Assembly: GCA_022510525.1 (NCBI GenBank)
Contig: JAFLTH010000001.1
Location: 62,001-126,000 of the forward strand
Direction of reading: 5' to 3'
Length of the DNA stretch: 64,000 nucleotides
From: Lachnospiraceae bacterium
GTDB taxonomy: Bacteria; Bacillota; Clostridia; Lachnospirales; Lachnospiraceae
Shown here: positions 9,276 to 18,073 of the stretch, in pieces
Numbering within the stretch: the first letter of the stretch is position 1
Layout: each line of letters starts with the position of its first letter
Position numbers and translations under genes: made by a program
The notes under the pieces: generated by a model
Database searches by the model: none
What the model was told of the DNA's origin: nothing
Seen by the model: the letters and a program-made list of their open reading frames with translations, nothing else

Positions 9276-10232
9276 ATGTACATCATGGATAAGGATCTGA
9301 AACTTCAGGAGTGGGAGTTTAGTCAAAGAAAACACCTGCCGTATGAGATAAAGCTGAAGCTGTCTGCCATACGAATACGTGAATGGTATGAATATTATGG
9401 AGGAGATGTGTATATCAGCTTCTCTGGTGGTCTGGATTCAACGGTTCTGGTGCATATGGTGGAGCGGGTTCTGGACCGGTCAATACCAAAGGTTTATGTG
9501 GATACGGGGCTAGAATTTCCGGAAATAAGGGCATTTGTCCGTACATTTGATAATGTGGAGATTTTGTATCCGGAAATGAGCTTTAAGGAAGTCCTGCTCA
9601 TCTATGGTTATCCGCTGATCAGTAAGGAAGTGGCGGCAAAGATACGCAAGCTCAGGCATGGCAACTTATCGGAGCGGTACCGGAACTATCTCCTGCATGG
9701 GGATGAGCGTGGGAAACTAGGAAAGCTGTCAGAGTGCTGGAAGTTCCTCATTGATGCGCCGTTTGACATAAGTGAATATTGCTGCATCGTTATGAAGGAA
9801 AAGCCGTTGATTGAGTATTCAAAGAGAACCGGAAGGGTGCCATATATAGGCATCACACAGGACGAAGGCTATATGCGGCAGAGGCAGTACAACCGTACAG
9901 GATGCAATGTGTATCTTGGAGGTAAGCCCAAATCGCAGCCGCTTGGTTTCTGGCCACGGCAGGATATCCTGCGGTATGTGGTGGAAAACAACTTAAGGAT
10001 CTGTCCCGTATATGGGAAGATCGGCGGCGTAGAGGGAGCCTATTATACTACGGGCGAACAGAGGACAGGCTGTATGTATTGCGCTATGGGCTGTCATATG
10101 GAAGCGGAGCCGAACAGATACCAGAGGCTTAAGGAAAATTACCCAAAGGTATACCGGTTTGTAATGGCGCCGATGAGCGAAGGCGGGTTAGGTTTTGACT
10201 ATGTTTTGAATTATTGCAATTTTATTCATTAA
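9276..10232 (+). CDS. PP-loop ATPase, PAPS-reductase-like
   Basis: Protein of 318 aa of the phosphoadenosine-phosphosulfate-reductase/PP-loop group. The PP-loop SGGLDS is at 50-55, a DTGLEFPE substrate-side motif at about 76-83, and a Cys cluster C266-x2-C269-x3-C273 near the end that could bind metal or an iron-sulfur centre. Members on phages and mobile elements are often linked to DNA or nucleotide modification (DndC is one example), but the true reaction here is unknown. It follows the previous gene by two bases inside the operon. A second, diverged PP-loop protein is encoded at 42702. Confidence 0.82.
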   Translation: MYIMDKDLKLQEWEFSQRKHLPYEIKLKLSAIRIREWYEYYGGDVYISFSGGLDSTVLVHMVERVLDRSIPKVYVDTGLEFPEIRAFVRTFDNVEILYPEMSFKEVLLIYGYPLISKEVAAKIRKLRHGNLSERYRNYLLHGDERGKLGKLSECWKFLIDAPFDISEYCCIVMKEKPLIEYSKRTGRVPYIGITQDEGYMRQRQYNRTGCNVYLGGKPKSQPLGFWPRQDILRYVVENNLRICPVYGKIGGVEGAYYTTGEQRTGCMYCAMGCHMEAEPNRYQRLKENYPKVYRFVMAPMSEGGLGFDYVLNYCNFIH

Positions 10233-10247
10233 AAAGGAGGATACGTT

Positions 10248-10526
10248 TTGGAGTTTAGTATGGACAAAAAGCGGTTGCTAAGGGAATTAAATAAGCTTGA
10301 GCCCTTAGATACCAGCCAGCTTGATGAAAAAAGCCGTAAGCTCCGGACACTGTTTCTGGTGTTAGCCGGGGATAAAAGAGTCATTGACGACGTTAATATG
10401 GAAGGCATTTCGGAACTGTTTTGTGAGGCACCAGGGCTTTTGAACTTGTATAGTTCACAATCCGAAAGCTGTTTTGATGCATCGCAGCTGGTTGATTATA
10501 AAAATACCTTGCGTAGAGCGTTGTAA
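10248..10526 (+). CDS. Small hypothetical protein before the E2-like gene
   Basis: Protein of 92 aa, acidic and helical, unrecognised. GGAGG at 10236-10240 is seven bases from TTG 10248, which favours that start over ATG 10260. It lies 21 bases before the E2-like gene and may belong to the ubiquitin-like cassette, where small unknown genes often stand beside the core set. No RING-like or zinc motif is visible. Confidence 0.7.
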   Translation: MEFSMDKKRLLRELNKLEPLDTSQLDEKSRKLRTLFLVLAGDKRVIDDVNMEGISELFCEAPGLLNLYSSQSESCFDASQLVDYKNTLRRAL

Positions 10527-10546
10527 AGTAAAAGGAGGGTGTAGTA

Positions 10547-11254
10547 ATGGCAGAAATAGCAATATTTTTAAATGAAGAGTTTAACCGTCAGCACAGTTAT
10601 GATTGCGCGAACGTTGTGATTACGGACAATAACGGGAAAAAGAAATCCAAAATAGTTGAGATTGGATCTCTGCTGAAGGCATTTAAATGTGCGGTTAAGA
10701 TGGAGGCGGACAGTGCGCCCATTGGAAAAATCCCATTTGGGTATTATGACGGGGCGATTAGTATGTGCAGCGGCAAGCTGTGCGCAGATATTGTAACCGT
10801 GCTGCCGGCAAGCATGCAGCTGATGAAGTATGAAAATACCCAATATGACGTCTGTGTGCCTTCGCTTGTCTTTTCGTTTCATGTGAATAAGGGAAGGTTG
10901 GAGAGAACTCAAGTTTTCACATTAAAAGACGAGGAAGCGACAGAAGATAGCATACTTTACAGATATCCGTATGGGAATGTGCATGATAACGGAAATGTCT
11001 GCTGGGGGAACAATGCGTTCCCGGTTATTCCTGAAATAAAGAGGCTGGAAACGGCAATGACATTATTTATACAAAGCCCGTGCAATTCCGACCTGTATGA
11101 GTCAAAAAAGTGTATTGGTCAGACAAACGTGCCATTAAGGGAATTATTCGAGCAGCTTCGCAATGTGCAGAGTTTCCCGGAAGAGTATCTCATGCCAATC
11201 AAAAAGCAGAGAGGAAATATGCGGTTAAAAGATTTAATTACATGGAAGAAATAG
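10547..11254 (+). CDS. E2-like conjugating protein (PRTRC-B / Prok-E2 type)
   Basis: Protein of 235 aa resembling PRTRC system protein B and the prokaryotic E2 family D. The stretch HDNGNVCWGN places His146, Asn148 and Cys152 as in the E2 pattern H-x-N...G-x-V-C, so Cys152 is the likely thioester cysteine. By family knowledge it would accept a ubiquitin-like protein from the E1/ThiF protein and pass it to a target. AAAGGAGGG gives a strong start at 10547. It sits directly before the ubiquitin-like/JAMM fusion and the ThiF gene, which makes this role far more likely than sequence alone would. Confidence 0.8.
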   Translation: MAEIAIFLNEEFNRQHSYDCANVVITDNNGKKKSKIVEIGSLLKAFKCAVKMEADSAPIGKIPFGYYDGAISMCSGKLCADIVTVLPASMQLMKYENTQYDVCVPSLVFSFHVNKGRLERTQVFTLKDEEATEDSILYRYPYGNVHDNGNVCWGNNAFPVIPEIKRLETAMTLFIQSPCNSDLYESKKCIGQTNVPLRELFEQLRNVQSFPEEYLMPIKKQRGNMRLKDLITWKK

Positions 11255-11269
11255 AAGGAGGATATTAGA

Positions 11270-13045
11270 ATGAATGATTTAGCAGCATTATTTGGAGTCA
11301 GCGGTAAGGATTTAGCAAACCAGAAAAAAAATGCAAAGGGAAAGAGCAAGGGAAAAGCGGCAAACAAAGAAAAAAATGAAAAGAAACCTGTCAAACAAGG
11401 TGAGCGCTATCCGTTGCCGGTGCGGGTAAGAAGCGGACATATTCGGTGTACGCTCACGCAGGAGCAGTTTGAGGGGAAGACCCTGGGCGAAAGTGAAATA
11501 AAGACGGAGATTCGCAAGCTGTACCCCGAATTGGACGGTCTCCAGTTCAGTCTTGTCAAATTCAGTAATGAACATACCAGGCTGCAGGAAACGATGGAGA
11601 AGCTTGCGGAAGATGCGGATACGGATGCAGAGGAAGAAAGCGTAAAAGGTCAGACTGAGGAAGAAGAACCTCTGGACATTGCAGAGGCTGCGTCTGAAGA
11701 TGAGTATGAAGATGGGGCTGAAGAAACAGATGCGGAACAGGATGATGAATCGGATCTGGAGGAAGACAATGCGGAGGCGAATGAAAGTCCTGACGACAAG
11801 AAAGCAGATACAGCGGGCACTCAAAGCGGAGGATGTTGGGTCAAGCTGGATATCCAGTATCAGGAGGTAAAAAAAGATCAGGCGCTTGCATTTCCGGTAA
11901 CCGTCAAAGTGGGAAAATTCGAGCTGGAGATAAAAGAGGAAACATCACTCGAAGAAATACGTACTGCATGGGTGAAGGAACATCCCGAATATGAAGGCTG
12001 CCATTTCTGCTATGATGAGAGAAATAATCTGTTGTTCCCGTATATGTTAGGCGAAGCCGAAGTTAAGGGGAAGAAGTGCAGCCTGCCCGTCCATATAGGA
12101 TATTTGGATCAGCAGGAAACATACACCGGTGCAGATTTTGGAAATGCGGAGCTGGAGCATGTTACTCTGGATGAAATCCGCAAAGCCTATGGGAAAAAGT
12201 ATCCTGAATTTGAAAATGCAATATTCGCTTACAATGCAGAAGGGAATATGCTGTTTCCCGTACTGGAATTTAAAAAGAATATGGGCAATGAGAGGATCGG
12301 TTTACCTATTCTTGTACGCGGTTCCGGCTTTAAAATGATGGTTGAGAAGGAAGACTTGAAAGGTGCAGAATCGGCAACGCTGGAAGAAATCCGTGCAGTA
12401 ATAGAGCGTGTATATCCGGAGTTTTCAAAAGAACGCACTGAGATGCACTATGATGAAAGGAATTTCGTTATCCCGGTACTCAAAGGCTCTCGGAAAGGCA
12501 TTCAAATGATAAGCGAACGCAAAAACCAGGGGTTTTATGTTGCACAGGGACGTGACGGCTTTACTTACAGGATAGAACAGATGCCGTATGGCTGTTTTGA
12601 TTGCAGGGAAGACGGTTCGGATGTAGATTTCAGGATGACCAGAGAAAAGATCCCTTACGGGATTCTGCGGGATGTTGTTGCCTTTTTTAAGAGAAATCCC
12701 CGCAATGAAGCTGCTGTGCAGATTTTTTATGATGTGGATACAGGAAAGTATGAAATATACTACCCAGAACAGAAAGTGACATCTGCAAGCGTAGTGTTCA
12801 CGCGCAGCCATGATATGGAAAGTGACAAAGTATTGGTTATGGACATACATAGCCATGGAACCATGCAAGCCTTTTTCTCGTCCATAGATGATCATGACGA
12901 GAAAGGCACACGTCTGTTTATGGTCTTTGGAAATCTTGATAAAGAAGATGTTACCTATAAGCTGCGTGCCGGAATTGCCGGGAATTACAAAATGCTGAAA
13001 TTAAGAGATGTTTTTGAAATGGAGGATAAGACAAATGAAAAGTGA
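11270..13045 (+). CDS. Four ubiquitin-like domains fused to a JAMM peptidase
   Basis: Polyprotein of 591 aa. A Lys-rich start (10-45) leads into Ubl-1 (about 47-100), then a very acidic linker (110-180), Ubl-2 (about 200-258), Ubl-3 (270-335) and Ubl-4 (343-404). Each repeat has two strands, a helix of the type L-x-E-I-R...YPE, and an end like DERNNLLFP or NAEGNMLFP, matching PRTRC-C/Prok_Ub beta-grasp proteins. Residues 415-585 form a JAB/MPN domain with the full zinc motif: His527, His529, Ser537 and Asp540 (H-x-H-x7-S-x2-D). The peptidase may cut its own Ubl chain or remove modifiers. No C-terminal Gly-Gly is seen on any repeat. SD AAGGAGG; it overlaps the next gene by 11 bases. Confidence 0.85.
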   Translation: MNDLAALFGVSGKDLANQKKNAKGKSKGKAANKEKNEKKPVKQGERYPLPVRVRSGHIRCTLTQEQFEGKTLGESEIKTEIRKLYPELDGLQFSLVKFSNEHTRLQETMEKLAEDADTDAEEESVKGQTEEEEPLDIAEAASEDEYEDGAEETDAEQDDESDLEEDNAEANESPDDKKADTAGTQSGGCWVKLDIQYQEVKKDQALAFPVTVKVGKFELEIKEETSLEEIRTAWVKEHPEYEGCHFCYDERNNLLFPYMLGEAEVKGKKCSLPVHIGYLDQQETYTGADFGNAELEHVTLDEIRKAYGKKYPEFENAIFAYNAEGNMLFPVLEFKKNMGNERIGLPILVRGSGFKMMVEKEDLKGAESATLEEIRAVIERVYPEFSKERTEMHYDERNFVIPVLKGSRKGIQMISERKNQGFYVAQGRDGFTYRIEQMPYGCFDCREDGSDVDFRMTREKIPYGILRDVVAFFKRNPRNEAAVQIFYDVDTGKYEIYYPEQKVTSASVVFTRSHDMESDKVLVMDIHSHGTMQAFFSSIDDHDEKGTRLFMVFGNLDKEDVTYKLRAGIAGNYKMLKLRDVFEMEDKTNEK

Positions 13046-13742
13046 TATTATCATTGTCGGGTGTGGTGGCACAGGAAGCCACTATATTAAAGAGCTTGGA
13101 AGATACCTTTACGGAAACGGATGCCTGCAGAAGCATGATATCCGCATAGTTCTGGTTGACGGTGATCTGGTGGAAGAGAAGAATCTGGTAAGGCAGGCTT
13201 TTCTGCCGCAGGATATAGGTCTCAACAAAGCGCAGATCATGGCTGAGATGCTCTTTCAGGTTTATAATCTGACCGTAGATTACTATGACGGTTTTATTGA
13301 CTGCGCAAAGGATATTGAAAAACTCGTGAGGGATAATTCACTCGTTTTTCTGGTGGGGTGTGTAGACAACCACCAGTGCAGGCAGAGTATGCACAATTTT
13401 TATGCCAACAGGGAGCACTGCATCTATATGGACAGCGCTAATGAGTACCAGTCCGGGGAAATTGTTATTGGTTCACGGATTGGCGGGATGGATATGTACC
13501 CTGACAGGGCAGATTATTTTCCGGATGTGCTGCAGGAAGGAGCCGTAAAAAGGAGCGAGGAAAGCTGCGAGGTCTTGAATCAGGCAGAACCGCAGCATCT
13601 TGTCACAAACCAGTTTGCGGCACTTATCCTGTTAATCAATACGATAAAGTTTCTCTCGGAGGATTGGCCGGGCGGAATTGTTTTTTTTGATGCGTTCAAG
13701 TGCTACTCAATGGACCGGACGCCCAGACAGGAGGCATCATGA
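13035..13742 (+). CDS. ThiF/E1-like adenylating enzyme (PRTRC-ThiF type)
   Basis: Protein of 235 aa with a Rossmann ATP-binding motif GCGGTG (9-14), the E1 signature DGDLVEEKNLVRQ (Asp42, Asp44, Asn50, Arg53, Gln54), Lys65 and Asp111. This is the adenylation core of ThiF/MoeB/E1 enzymes, which activate the C-terminus of a ubiquitin-like protein. Cys178 in EESCEV is a candidate for the thioester site. No paired CxxC zinc motif is visible. I use ATG 13035 because GGAGG precedes it by nine bases and the core motif starts eight residues in. It overlaps the end of the Ubl/JAMM gene, so the two are coupled. Confidence 0.85.
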   Translation: MKSDIIIVGCGGTGSHYIKELGRYLYGNGCLQKHDIRIVLVDGDLVEEKNLVRQAFLPQDIGLNKAQIMAEMLFQVYNLTVDYYDGFIDCAKDIEKLVRDNSLVFLVGCVDNHQCRQSMHNFYANREHCIYMDSANEYQSGEIVIGSRIGGMDMYPDRADYFPDVLQEGAVKRSEESCEVLNQAEPQHLVTNQFAALILLINTIKFLSEDWPGGIVFFDAFKCYSMDRTPRQEAS

Positions 13743-14533
13743 GTTTAGAAGATATTCTTGCCATTGATGCGTGCCCGGTTGATGAAGAAATACTATGTGA
13801 TATTAGCGATGCGGTAGCATCGCATTTTTCTCATTATTCATGTTACGGTCTGTCACGTGAAAAATGGGTACGTTTTCTTCTGTTCTACCGTTATATCGAA
13901 AAATTTATCCTAGCCATGGAAATACCTGTATCATTGCCGGTCATCAATTACTGCCTGTCAAAAAAGGAAGGTTCTGTGAGTATAGAAAAGTATGTCGAAG
14001 GGGGTCAGTCAGGAGATTTTGCCAGGGGGATTTTTACCCAGGTAATGACGGAATGCGGCTGGCAATACAGGATTGTGGAGTATAACGGGCAATCATGGGT
14101 ACGGACTGCGGAGACAGGGATATGTAAGTCGGCAGAGTGGAAAAGTGTGGTAAAGCTGGCACGGAAAATGAAAAAAATCATAAAGCCAGGCAGAAGTGAT
14201 ACAAAATACCATATTTTCTGGAATTATCAGCTGGCATGGTATCTGCAGTTCAGGCAGCGCAATCCCCGGAAAGTGGAACTGGTCTTTTTGGAAGGGGATA
14301 AAAAAATCATGGAACTGCTGGATCAAATTGGTAGTCCGATGAATATCAGATTTGAAGAAAATTTATGTATGCTGGATGCGGATAAATATTTACTTGGCGT
14401 GATGGAAGGATATTTCAATGGGCATAAGGTAAATTTTTGGACAGTAAAATACCTATTCCTGCTCAGAATCGTAGTTCTTGACAAACTGCTGAAATATGCA
14501 GGGAAATTATTTGAAAAGGAGGAGAAGTCATGA
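13739..14533 (+). CDS. Hypothetical protein, paralogue A next to E1
   Basis: Protein of 264 aa that I do not recognise. Its first residues, MSLEDILAIDACPVDEEIL, are nearly the same as those of the next gene, and both share a later GWQ-centred patch and a hydrophobic C-terminal helix region. They are therefore diverged copies of one family. It overlaps the ThiF stop by four bases and has CAGGAGG before ATG 13739. Its place inside the ubiquitin-like cassette suggests an adaptor, a regulator or a target of the modifier; that is inference. Confidence 0.75.
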   Translation: MSLEDILAIDACPVDEEILCDISDAVASHFSHYSCYGLSREKWVRFLLFYRYIEKFILAMEIPVSLPVINYCLSKKEGSVSIEKYVEGGQSGDFARGIFTQVMTECGWQYRIVEYNGQSWVRTAETGICKSAEWKSVVKLARKMKKIIKPGRSDTKYHIFWNYQLAWYLQFRQRNPRKVELVFLEGDKKIMELLDQIGSPMNIRFEENLCMLDADKYLLGVMEGYFNGHKVNFWTVKYLFLLRIVVLDKLLKYAGKLFEKEEKS

Positions 14534-15354
14534 CGCTCGAAGATATTTTGAAAATAGATACCTGCCCCTTTGATGAGGATGTGCTGGACGAGTGCGTCGC
14601 AGGAGAGTACAATGCTTCGTATGAAATACGGAGCAGCCTGTGCAATCTGATTTTTCGCTATATAAACCTTTTTTGGGAAAAGTATCAGCCGGATCGTGTC
14701 AGGACGTTTGCCCCTGATCGCTTAGTAGGCACAAACGATGTTGATGAGGATGAATTTGTGCTCTGGGTAGAAGAAGCTCATGATATTATGTGTACAGCAG
14801 CCACTGTCAACGGTTGGCAGTGTGTCTACCTGCGTTATTATTCGGGGGATATTGAGCTTTCAGATGCTCATGGTAAGGGTACAGAAGCCGAGCAGTTTCA
14901 TGAGGCGTATATGAAGTATCTGGATGAATGCGAAATGGAAGACTATGAAAGAAAGATTTTCGAGAATGAAGAAGAGTTAGTGAAAGATGTCGCATGTTAT
15001 ACTGACGAAGCTGTAATTGGCATTTTGCGCAATGAGAAATTGGCGGCATACAATGCCCTTAAGAAAAAAAATGCAGCTATGATACAGGAGGTGTGTAAAG
15101 AAGAGGATCTTCATATAAGCGAGCTGGAGCATGATATCTGGATGCCGTTCTGGGTTTGCTTTGTTGAAGAGAAAAAAGAGTATGAGGGAGAGGAGTATGG
15201 TATTTTCATTCTTGGCAGCGACGGTTACAATTATTACCATTTTGACCGTTTTGACCCTAACTGGGTATGCAAGGCATATGTGCTGGATCAACTTCTCGCT
15301 CTTGCATTAACGAAACTGGAGGCTTATATTGCCACTAAAAAATTGGTGGCATAG
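14530..15354 (+). CDS. Hypothetical protein, paralogue B next to E1
   Basis: Protein of 274 aa, diverged copy of the preceding gene. It starts MTLEDILKIDTCPFDEDVL and shares the GWQ patch and the C-terminal pattern with LDQLLAL. It is strongly acidic in the middle (about 120-155). It overlaps paralogue A by four bases and has AGGAG before ATG 14530. A short hairpin GGGGCGGCGGAAAGCTGCCCC with T tail follows at about 15361, just before the SD of the helicase gene, so expression may step down there. Confidence 0.75.
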   Translation: MTLEDILKIDTCPFDEDVLDECVAGEYNASYEIRSSLCNLIFRYINLFWEKYQPDRVRTFAPDRLVGTNDVDEDEFVLWVEEAHDIMCTAATVNGWQCVYLRYYSGDIELSDAHGKGTEAEQFHEAYMKYLDECEMEDYERKIFENEEELVKDVACYTDEAVIGILRNEKLAAYNALKKKNAAMIQEVCKEEDLHISELEHDIWMPFWVCFVEEKKEYEGEEYGIFILGSDGYNYYHFDRFDPNWVCKAYVLDQLLALALTKLEAYIATKKLVA

Positions 15355-15403
15355 AATTACAGGGGCGGCGGAAAGCTGCCCCGTTTTTTTATAGGAGGAA
15401 AAA

Positions 15404-18073
15404 GTGGATTATATAAGGAGCAAAGACCTGATAGCCGGATTGGAATGTAGCAGAAAGTACAAGCTGCAAAGACTTTCATTGAAAGACCATAATGCTAGAA
15501 ATCTGTGTTTCAGTGAGGCGATCAGAAGAATGACTGAGTGCATTGCAGAGGGAAAGGAAAAAAGTGTCATCCTGAACGAACTGCGGGTGTATTTAGAGGA
15601 AGCGTATCAGGAGGATTGGTTCCCTCTCTGCTGGCAGCGGAAAAGGGCAATTTCACGGGAACTTGGGTTCTTTGAACGGTTCCTTGGGAATTTCCAGCTT
15701 CCTTCGTCATCAAAAATATCAGCAGGTACAAAGGTTTCCTTGAATCTGCCGCTGTGTCATGGTGAAATTGATGCGGCAGGGATTTCCGGGACGGCAGATC
15801 TGCTGGTGGAGCAGCCGGACGGGAGCATCACCGGTGTTATTTTGTGCCGGAATTTTTGCAAGCCATATTCGTACCGGGCGAGAAAGTTGCAGCATAAAGT
15901 GGAGAACAGTCTGGAAATGTTAGTCCTGATGGAAGGGCTCGGCAGGAAATATCCCCAAAGGGATATCAGGGTAATGATGGTAAGGCTCGCATCTTCCGCG
16001 GATAAACCGGACCAGCTTGCTGAATTTGAAAAAAAGAAAGGTGATAACATTATTCAGATTTCCAGCGGGGAATATATGGAGGGGCATCCGGAAGGAGTAC
16101 CAGAGCATATACAGCAGATTATCGGATTGACGGAGGAATGTTCCTGTGAAGACTGTTTTTATGAAAATGTCTGCAAGCCGCCCAATATTGTTTTTGCAAG
16201 GCAGGAGGAAGAGGCGCAGGCAAAGAAAAAGGAGATTTCATTTTCCAAAGAACAGGAAAAGGTGATAAACCATGCAGAGGGACCCTTGCGTGTATGCGCA
16301 GGACCCGGAAGCGGAAAAACCGCAGTTTTGGTGGGGCGGATACGGAAGCTTGTGGAATCAGGAGTGCCGGCGGAGAAAATCCTTGCGATCACCTTCACAA
16401 AGAAAGCGGCTCAGGAAATGCAGGAGAGGGTACAGGCAGGGCAGGATGTCAATATTTATACGTTGCACGCACTGGCATTTGGGATTCTTACCCAATATGA
16501 ATTCCTGATAGGTCCGGTACGACTTGCAGGACTTGTGGACTGCAAAAACCTGTTAATGAAAGTCTTAAACCATGCGCCGCTGATATCCGGTGTCAGCTAT
16601 GAAGGACTCACCATGCGGTATGGATTGATTGCGACACTTTTAAAAGACTTCGAGTTCATCAATAAGCACGGGATAGAGGCGTATTCCAGCGCATACAGCA
16701 AAAAGGATATGGAAGGAATTATGAAGGTCAAGGAGCTGTATGATGCCGCCTTTAAGGAAATGGGGTACATTACCTTTGATGATCAGGTGAGCATGGCGGT
16801 GGAGCTTTTGAAAAACAATCCGGGTATTCTGGAGACGGTGCAGAACCAGTATGACTATATTATGGTGGATGAAGTGCAGGATCTTGATGATGCTCAAGCG
16901 GAATTTGTCAGGCTTTTAGTGAAGAAACCGGCTAATAATGTGATGATCTGCGGTGATGCTGACCAGTCGATATATGCATTTAGGGGCGGAAGTAACCGGT
17001 TTATGCTGGATTTTCCCAGCCTGTTTTCCGGGACTGAGGATATTCTGCTCTCACGCAACTATCGTTCCTCGGAAGAGATTGTCGCAATGGCATCCAGCCT
17101 GATAGAAAAGAACAAGGAGCGGGTACCGATGCAGCTCGCCGCATCTTTTTCCACGGGGATACAGGCAATCCATATCCCAAACTTCAATGACTGCAGATTT
17201 GGAGCACTGATAAAGGAAATACATGGAAAGGGCTATGCGTACTCGGACATTGCAGTGATTGCCCGGACGAATAAGGAACTGAACAACCTGTGTAAGATAG
17301 TGGATAAGGATGCCGCCCTGACCGGGGTAGCCGTTCCGCTTGAACGCCCGAAGCTGTATTTGCGGGAAGACTGCGTATTTCAGATGCTTTTGGACTTATT
17401 GGAGCTTGCAGTTAAGGGAATGAGTCAGGACAGGGCACTGTACCGGCTTTTAAGCACTATGGGATGTTCCGTGGAAAAGACAGACAGAAAGCTCAGCATC
17501 TATGAGGATCACGTAACCGAGGGATTGATATATGATTTTTACGGGGGAGAATCCAGCAGATACTTTCTGGAGGCACAGGATCCGCTGATAAAGGCATATG
17601 GTCGTATCTACCGAGCCTTGCAGGTGTTGAAAAAACCTTTAAAACAGGCGTTGTGGGAACTGGAGCCGTTCTTTTTTTCAACAGGGCTTTGTACAACAGA
17701 GATACTTGAAAAGATAGAAGACATCATGTATGAGAAAAAGATTGGGCATTATAGGCAGCTATACGATATTATGTCGGCGATGAAAGTCTTTGAGGATGAT
17801 ACGAGGATTTATTACAGTTCAGGGGAACGTTCCCAAGTCCATATGCTGACTGCCCATGACGCGAAAGGTAAAGAATTTCCGGCAGTAATCTTATACGGGA
17901 TAGACAACTTTGAATGCGGTGATGTGGAAGAAGACCGCAGGCTTTTATATGTGGCAGTGACCAGGGCAAAAAGGGTGCTGTTCATTCTTGAAGAATATCC
18001 GGGAAAAAGCAATTTCCTAAAGGATATTGGGAAATACGTTTCTGTAAATAGGAGAGCACGCTATGAAAAATGA
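15404..18073 (+). CDS. UvrD/AddB-like SF1 helicase with iron-sulfur N-terminus
   Basis: Protein of 889 aa. The N-terminal 260 residues look like a Cas4/AddB nuclease domain: Cys15 with C248-x2-C251-x5-C257 gives the usual four cysteines of a 4Fe-4S site, but the expected E-x-K of the nuclease is not seen (the region reads GVILCRNF), so cutting activity is doubtful. From 281 on it is a UvrD/Rep helicase: Walker A AGPGSGKT (299-306), TFTKKAAQEM, Walker B MVDEVQD, GDADQSIYAFRGG and C-terminal VAVTRAK. It probably unwinds DNA in recombination with the Rad52-like protein. SD AGGAGG precedes GTG 15404. Confidence 0.88.
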   Translation: MDYIRSKDLIAGLECSRKYKLQRLSLKDHNARNLCFSEAIRRMTECIAEGKEKSVILNELRVYLEEAYQEDWFPLCWQRKRAISRELGFFERFLGNFQLPSSSKISAGTKVSLNLPLCHGEIDAAGISGTADLLVEQPDGSITGVILCRNFCKPYSYRARKLQHKVENSLEMLVLMEGLGRKYPQRDIRVMMVRLASSADKPDQLAEFEKKKGDNIIQISSGEYMEGHPEGVPEHIQQIIGLTEECSCEDCFYENVCKPPNIVFARQEEEAQAKKKEISFSKEQEKVINHAEGPLRVCAGPGSGKTAVLVGRIRKLVESGVPAEKILAITFTKKAAQEMQERVQAGQDVNIYTLHALAFGILTQYEFLIGPVRLAGLVDCKNLLMKVLNHAPLISGVSYEGLTMRYGLIATLLKDFEFINKHGIEAYSSAYSKKDMEGIMKVKELYDAAFKEMGYITFDDQVSMAVELLKNNPGILETVQNQYDYIMVDEVQDLDDAQAEFVRLLVKKPANNVMICGDADQSIYAFRGGSNRFMLDFPSLFSGTEDILLSRNYRSSEEIVAMASSLIEKNKERVPMQLAASFSTGIQAIHIPNFNDCRFGALIKEIHGKGYAYSDIAVIARTNKELNNLCKIVDKDAALTGVAVPLERPKLYLREDCVFQMLLDLLELAVKGMSQDRALYRLLSTMGCSVEKTDRKLSIYEDHVTEGLIYDFYGGESSRYFLEAQDPLIKAYGRIYRALQVLKKPLKQALWELEPFFFSTGLCTTEILEKIEDIMYEKKIGHYRQLYDIMSAMKVFEDDTRIYYSSGERSQVHMLTAHDAKGKEFPAVILYGIDNFECGDVEEDRRLLYVAVTRAKRVLFILEEYPGKSNFLKDIGKYVSVNRRARYEK

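Noticed and set aside
15361..15393. Full terminator between paralogue B and the helicase gene
   Set aside because: A GC-rich hairpin with T run exists, but the next gene follows at once and has no visible promoter, so I treat it as partial attenuation inside the operon, not an end.
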